DNA of 64,000 bases from Sphingopyxis flava. Lineage in GTDB: Bacteria > Pseudomonadota > Alphaproteobacteria > Sphingomonadales > Sphingomonadaceae. The translations under genes and the position numbers were made by a program. The notes beneath the pieces were generated by a model, which saw nothing but the letters and a program-made list of their open reading frames with translations, had not been told where the DNA came from and searched no databases. Below, one piece after another: positions 60,558-64,000 of this stretch. Location: contig NZ_FUYP01000015.1 of NCBI RefSeq assembly GCF_900168005.1, positions 1 to 64,000 of the forward strand, in the 5' to 3' direction. Within the stretch, counting starts at the first letter, position 1. Each line of letters opens with the position of its first letter.

Positions 60558-61937
60558 TCAGCACTCCACAACGCTGACCGCAAGCCCCCCCTTTGACGTT
60601 TCCTTATATTTGTCGCGCATGTCGCGGCCGGTTTGCAGCATCGTCGCGATCACCGTGTCGAGGCTGACGACGTGGGTGCCGTCGCCGATCATTGCGATGC
60701 GGCTCGCATCGATCGCCTTGATTGCGCCCATTGCGTTGCGTTCGATGCAAGGGATCTGGACGAGGCCGCCAATCGGATCGCAGGTGAGACCAAGGTTGTG
60801 CTCCATACCGATTTCAGCCGCATTCTCGACCTGCGCATTGGTGCCGCCCAAAGCTGCGGTCAGCCCCGCCGCCGCCATCGAGCAGGCGACCCCGACTTCG
60901 CCCTGACAGCCCACCTCGGCGCCCGAGATGCTCGCGTTTCGCTTGTAAAGAGCGCCAATTGCACCGGCGGTGAGGAGGAAGGTACGCACACCCGCAGCGT
61001 CGCCGCGATAACTGCGGCGATAATAACGGATCACCGCGGGGATGATCCCGGCCGCACCGTTCGTCGGTGCAGTGACGACGCGGCCGCCCGCGGCATTCTC
61101 CTCATTCACCGCCATCGCCCACAGGTTAATCCAGTCCATCATTGCCATCGGATCAGAGAGGTTCGCCTCCTGCCGTTCGCGAATATCTGCGGCAATCTGC
61201 GGCGCGCGTCGCTTGACCTTTAGGCCGCCCGGCAGCGTGCCGGTGCTCGAGCACCCTGCATCGATCGAGGCGTCCATCGCCGCAGCGATGCTGTCGAGCC
61301 CGGCGTCAACCTCTTCATGGCTTCGCAAGACGAGTTCGTTCGCGCGCATCATCTCGGCAAAGCTCTTGCCTGATGCCGCACCCATTTCGATGAGATCAGC
61401 CCCCGAGGTGAAAGCGAAGGGTTGTTCGACCTCATTTTCGCCGCCGCGGCTGTTTCGGCCTGCTTCATCCTCGTCGACGACGAAGCCGCCCCCGACCGAG
61501 AAATACATGCGCCTTACCAGAATCTCGCTTTCGCCGTCGCGCGCGGTGAAGCTGAGCGCGTTGCTGTGGAAGGGCTGGCGCTGCTTCATCTGAAAATGGA
61601 GGTCGCGCGCTGGCTCGAAGCGGACGGGGTGGCGACCCAGCAGGTCAAGAGCGCCTTCCCCCGCCGCGCGGGCCCAATGCGCCTCGATCGCAGCGAGGCT
61701 TGTCGAGGCAGGGATTTCGCCCGCGAGCCCCGCGACCAGAGCGGTATCGGCTGCGTGCCCCTTTCCCGTCAGCGCGAGCGAGCCATAAAGGTCGGCCTCG
61801 ACATGCGCGGTGCTCGCCAGCAAGTCTTGTTCCTCAAGCCAGATGGCAAAGCGGCGCGCCGCCACCATCGGCCCCACGGTGTGCGAGCTTGAGGGACCGA
61901 CACCGATCTTGAAGAGGTCAAAGAGGCTGATCGTCAT
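60558..61937 (-). CDS. sdaA: L-serine ammonia-lyase (iron-sulfur type)
   Basis: SdaA deaminates L-serine to pyruvate with an oxygen-labile [4Fe-4S] cluster. The 459-residue single-chain form starts [20 protein letters not shown] and holds the cluster cysteines in [33 protein letters not shown], plus the [20 protein letters not shown] segment. It is first in the run with frmA and purU. Serine is made from glycine and a C1 unit, so its removal joins well with C1 disposal; in P. aeruginosa a serine deaminase lies beside sox and purU genes. Confidence 0.97.
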   Translation of the reverse strand: MTISLFDLFKIGVGPSSSHTVGPMVAARRFAIWLEEQDLLASTAHVEADLYGSLALTGKGHAADTALVAGLAGEIPASTSLAAIEAHWARAAGEGALDLLGRHPVRFEPARDLHFQMKQRQPFHSNALSFTARDGESEILVRRMYFSVGGGFVVDEDEAGRNSRGGENEVEQPFAFTSGADLIEMGAASGKSFAEMMRANELVLRSHEEVDAGLDSIAAAMDASIDAGCSSTGTLPGGLKVKRRAPQIAADIRERQEANLSDPMAMMDWINLWAMAVNEENAAGGRVVTAPTNGAAGIIPAVIRYYRRSYRGDAAGVRTFLLTAGAIGALYKRNASISGAEVGCQGEVGVACSMAAAGLTAALGGTNAQVENAAEIGMEHNLGLTCDPIGGLVQIPCIERNAMGAIKAIDASRIAMIGDGTHVVSLDTVIATMLQTGRDMRDKYKETSKGGLAVSVVEC

Positions 61938-62129
61938 AGGAGCGCCTATAGGCGAAGCGCCATCAGCAAGATAGACACGCGCGAGGAACCCGGGCGCCGC
62001 GTCGGCCGCGCCGGCAAAGGATCAGACAAGCCTTCATGCATAGCAGCCGAACGGCGCTGAAGGGGTGAGGGTGCGGCGTGGCCCAAAGCCCCCGACCGCA
62101 CCCCTTCCTCGCGAACGCGCGACAAGGTC

Positions 62130-62170
62130 GCCCGTCTCGCTGCCTCCCCTAATGCGGGGGAGCTTTTTCC
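62130..62170. repeat. GC-rich intergenic palindrome between sdaA and sodB
   Basis: CTCCCC and GGGGGAG face each other around TAATGC, followed on the plus strand by CTTTTTCC. With the GGGTGAGGGTG stretch near 62065 it recalls short palindromic repeats found between genes in many alphaproteobacteria. It lies downstream of sodB and upstream of sdaA. Could be a terminator on the plus strand, but no plus-strand gene precedes it. Confidence 0.45.
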
Positions 62171-62173
62171 GGA

Positions 62174-62791
62174 TCAGGCGGCCGGATAGGTCCAGCTGCC
62201 GCCGCGGGCGAGATTCTCGGCCGCGAAATCCCAGTTCAGAAGCTCGTCGACCACAGCATTCACATAATCGGGGCGGACATTCTTGCGGTCGATATAATAG
62301 GCATGTTCCCACACGTCGATGACGAGCAGCGGAGTGATACCCGCGGTCAGCTCGGTGCCCGCGTCATGGGTGTCGGTGACCGACAGCGCGCCGTCGCGCG
62401 AGACGAGCCACGCCCAGCCCGATGCGAAATGGTTGATCGCGGTGTCCTTCAGCTTCTTCTTCAGTTCATCAAGCGAACCGAAGTCGCGGTCGATCGCAGC
62501 GGCGAGGTCACCCGAGGGTGCGGTCCGCGCGGGCGACAGGCTATTCCAATAGAAAGCGTGGTTCCAGGATTGAGCGCTGTTGTTGAAGAGCCCCTTGTTG
62601 CCCGACCCTTCGGCGTGATGAATGATTTCCTCAAGGCTCTTGTCCGCAAGTTCGGTGCCCTCGATCGCGGCATTGACCTTGTCGACATAGGTTTTGTGAT
62701 GCTTGCCATGGTGCGTCGCGAGCGTGTCGGCCGAAATATGGGGCGCCAGCGCGTCCTGGGCGTAGGGCAGCGGCGGGAAAGCGATCGTCAT
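62174..62791 (-). CDS. sodB: Superoxide dismutase (Fe/Mn family)
   Basis: A 205-residue cytosolic superoxide dismutase. Metal ligands: His in ATHHGKHHKTYVDK, His in QSWNHAFYWNSL, Asp and His in DVWEHAYYID. The AQSWNHAFYW Gln position and GNKGLFNNSAQ favour the iron form. The ATG at 62791 has GGAGA upstream and matches the family start. Confidence 0.97.
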   Translation of the reverse strand: MTIAFPPLPYAQDALAPHISADTLATHHGKHHKTYVDKVNAAIEGTELADKSLEEIIHHAEGSGNKGLFNNSAQSWNHAFYWNSLSPARTAPSGDLAAAIDRDFGSLDELKKKLKDTAINHFASGWAWLVSRDGALSVTDTHDAGTELTAGITPLLVIDVWEHAYYIDRKNVRPDYVNAVVDELLNWDFAAENLARGGSWTYPAA

Positions 62792-62892
62792 GACAGTCTC
62801 CGTTTTCTTTTGCAGATGGCCTCTAATTCGACCCTTCCTCCGGCGGTTGCAAGCCCCTGGGCAGGCAATTTTTCTTTCCCCGCCTTCAAGAA

Positions 62893-64000
62893 TCACGTCG
62901 CCATTGCACGCAATGTCGCAATACGATCGGCCTCTTCGGCTGGCTTGTCGCGGCGGATGCGCGAAATGCGCGGAAAGCGCATGGCGAGGCCCGACTTGTG
63001 CCGCTTCGAGGCGTGAATCGAATCGAACGCAACTTCGAGTACCAGCGTCTTTTCGACCTCGCGCACCGGGCCGAAGCGGCCAATCGTGTGATCGCGGACG
63101 AATTTGTCGAGCCATTTGAGCTCATCGTCGGTGAAGCCCGAATAGGCCTTGCCCACCGGCAACAATTCGCCAGCGTCAGTCCAGCAGCCAAAGGTATAAT
63201 CCGAATAGAAGCTTGCGCGGCGACCGTTGCCGCGCTGCGCATACATCATGACGCAATCGGCAACGAGCGGGTCGCGCTTCCATTTGTACCAGAGCCCGGC
63301 GCGGCGACCCGCGACATAGGGCGCGTCGCGGCGCTTGAGCATCACCCCCTCGATCGCGGCGTCGCGCGCGCCAGCGCGCAAGGTCGCAAGTTCGTCGAAA
63401 TGCGCCGCCGCGATCACGGGCGACAGGTCGAAATGGCTCGCCGCAAGGCGCGGGACGAAGCCCTCTAGCTGGCGCCGCCGCTCGTGCCACGGCAGGGCGC
63501 GCAGGTCGGATCCGTCGACGGCAAGCAGGTCATAGACGCGCACGAAGGCCGGAAAGTCGGCGAGCATCTTTCTTGCCACTGTCTTGCGCCCGAGCCGCTG
63601 CTGGAGCGCGTTGAAGCTTGCCGCGCCGCCCTCGGCCCCGCCCTGCGCCTCGCCGCGGACCAGCAATTCGCCGTCGATCACCGCGTCCTGGTCGAAAACA
63701 GCAAGCAGTTCGGGAAAAGCCGCGCCGATCTCCTCGCCGCCACGGCTGTAAATTCGTGTCTCGCCGCCGCCGTGGACGAGCTGGACGCGGATCCCGTCCC
63801 ATTTCCATTCGGCCGCAAAATCGGAAAGGTCGATGCTCTCGCCCTCGAGCGGATGGGCGAGCATGAAGGGGCGGAAGAAGGCGACATCGGTAAGATCCGG
63901 GCGCGGCGCCTTGCCCTCGCCCCAGGCAAAGAGCGGCGCATAGGGAGGCGGGATCGCGTGCCACAGTTCCTCGACATCGTCGATGGAGACATCGAAAGCC
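62893..64000 (-). CDS. ATP-dependent DNA ligase, N-terminus cut by window end
   Basis: The frame runs through the right edge, where it reads PPPYAPLFAWGEGKAPRPDL before FRPFMLAHPLEGES. The adenylation motif is EWKWDGIRVQLV (Lys of KWDG), followed by YSRGGEEIGAAFPELL, AVIDGELLVRG, EGVMLKRRDAPY and GLWYKWKRDP. The C-terminal OB domain ends at 62893. It fits the bacterial PP_1105-type ligases that usually sit with a DEXH helicase, an exonuclease and a phosphoesterase in a repair operon; those genes would be right of the window. At least 369 codons are visible. Confidence 0.93.
   Translation of the reverse strand, partial: AFDVSIDDVEELWHAIPPPYAPLFAWGEGKAPRPDLTDVAFFRPFMLAHPLEGESIDLSDFAAEWKWDGIRVQLVHGGGETRIYSRGGEEIGAAFPELLAVFDQDAVIDGELLVRGEAQGGAEGGAASFNALQQRLGRKTVARKMLADFPAFVRVYDLLAVDGSDLRALPWHERRRQLEGFVPRLAASHFDLSPVIAAAHFDELATLRAGARDAAIEGVMLKRRDAPYVAGRRAGLWYKWKRDPLVADCVMMYAQRGNGRRASFYSDYTFGCWTDAGELLPVGKAYSGFTDDELKWLDKFVRDHTIGRFGPVREVEKTLVLEVAFDSIHASKRHKSGLAMRFPRISRIRRDKPAEEADRIATLRAMAT

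Noticed and set aside
1..64000. CRISPR array or phage structural genes
   Set aside because: No regular repeat-spacer units, cas genes, capsid, portal or tail genes were seen.

Overview
The window looks like chromosome of a high-GC alphaproteobacterium, most probably a sphingomonad close to Sphingopyxis or Sphingomonas. Pointers are the TonB receptor type, the Fur-box style, the nadD-rsfS-rlmH-envC-ctpA order, sphingomonad-type intergenic repeats and the ECF/NrsF pair. This is a judgement from protein and context patterns; no search was run.

Region 1 (1-20651) is accessory. It starts in insertion-sequence debris (IS3 and IS630 tails) and ends in more debris (frameshifted IS3 orfB, an istB with an amber codon, IS21-type terminal repeats, an IS5 tail), an unknown protein, and the C-terminal half of a large serine recombinase whose frame runs into a tRNA-Arg(UCU) gene. 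Between the two IS belts lies a compact catabolic cluster: soxBDAG-purU (heterotetrameric sarcosine oxidase plus formyl-THF deformylase), an M19 dipeptidase-like protein, a TetR regulator, a TonB-dependent receptor, an MFS transporter, and an S9 peptidase, a DUF885 metallopeptidase and an SRPBCC protein. Five promoters in it carry related copies of one sequence (best GCATACATAACTGTATGC, core CATACAT-N2-CTGT). I read this as one TetR regulon: outer-membrane uptake, inner-membrane transport, stepwise hydrolysis, then oxidation of released sarcosine or a similar N-methyl amino acid, with the C1 unit leaving as formate. The substrate is not known from the sequence.

Region 2 (20724-40540) is ordinary chromosome: yhhQ, purQS, bfd-bfr with Fur-like boxes, two DUF1801 proteins, a PhoD-like phosphatase, DUF3667, proA, nadD-rsfS-rlmH-envC-ctpA, dsbB-coq7, a short SulP transporter, the scar of a deleted S9 peptidase, pmbA, and an inositol-monophosphatase-like enzyme.

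Region 3 (40541-55180) holds the alpha operon rpsM-rpsK-rpoA-rplQ, a secreted prolyl oligopeptidase, an endonuclease/exonuclease/phosphatase-fold protein lacking its metal-binding Glu, a free-Met-sulfoxide reductase, a glycine-zipper surface protein, two head-GIN adhesin-like proteins, an ECF sigma factor with NrsF, a Gre factor with a coupled 59-residue HTH-like protein, a BaiN-like flavoprotein and a DbpA-type RNA helicase.

Region 4 (55278-64000) has a quinone oxidoreductase and a seven-gene minus-strand run sdaA-frmA-VOC-purU-VOC-ybaK/proX-fghA, which joins serine deamination, glutathione-dependent formaldehyde oxidation and a second PurU. It is followed by sodB and a truncated ATP-dependent DNA ligase. 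The window thus carries two purU genes, one in each C1 module.
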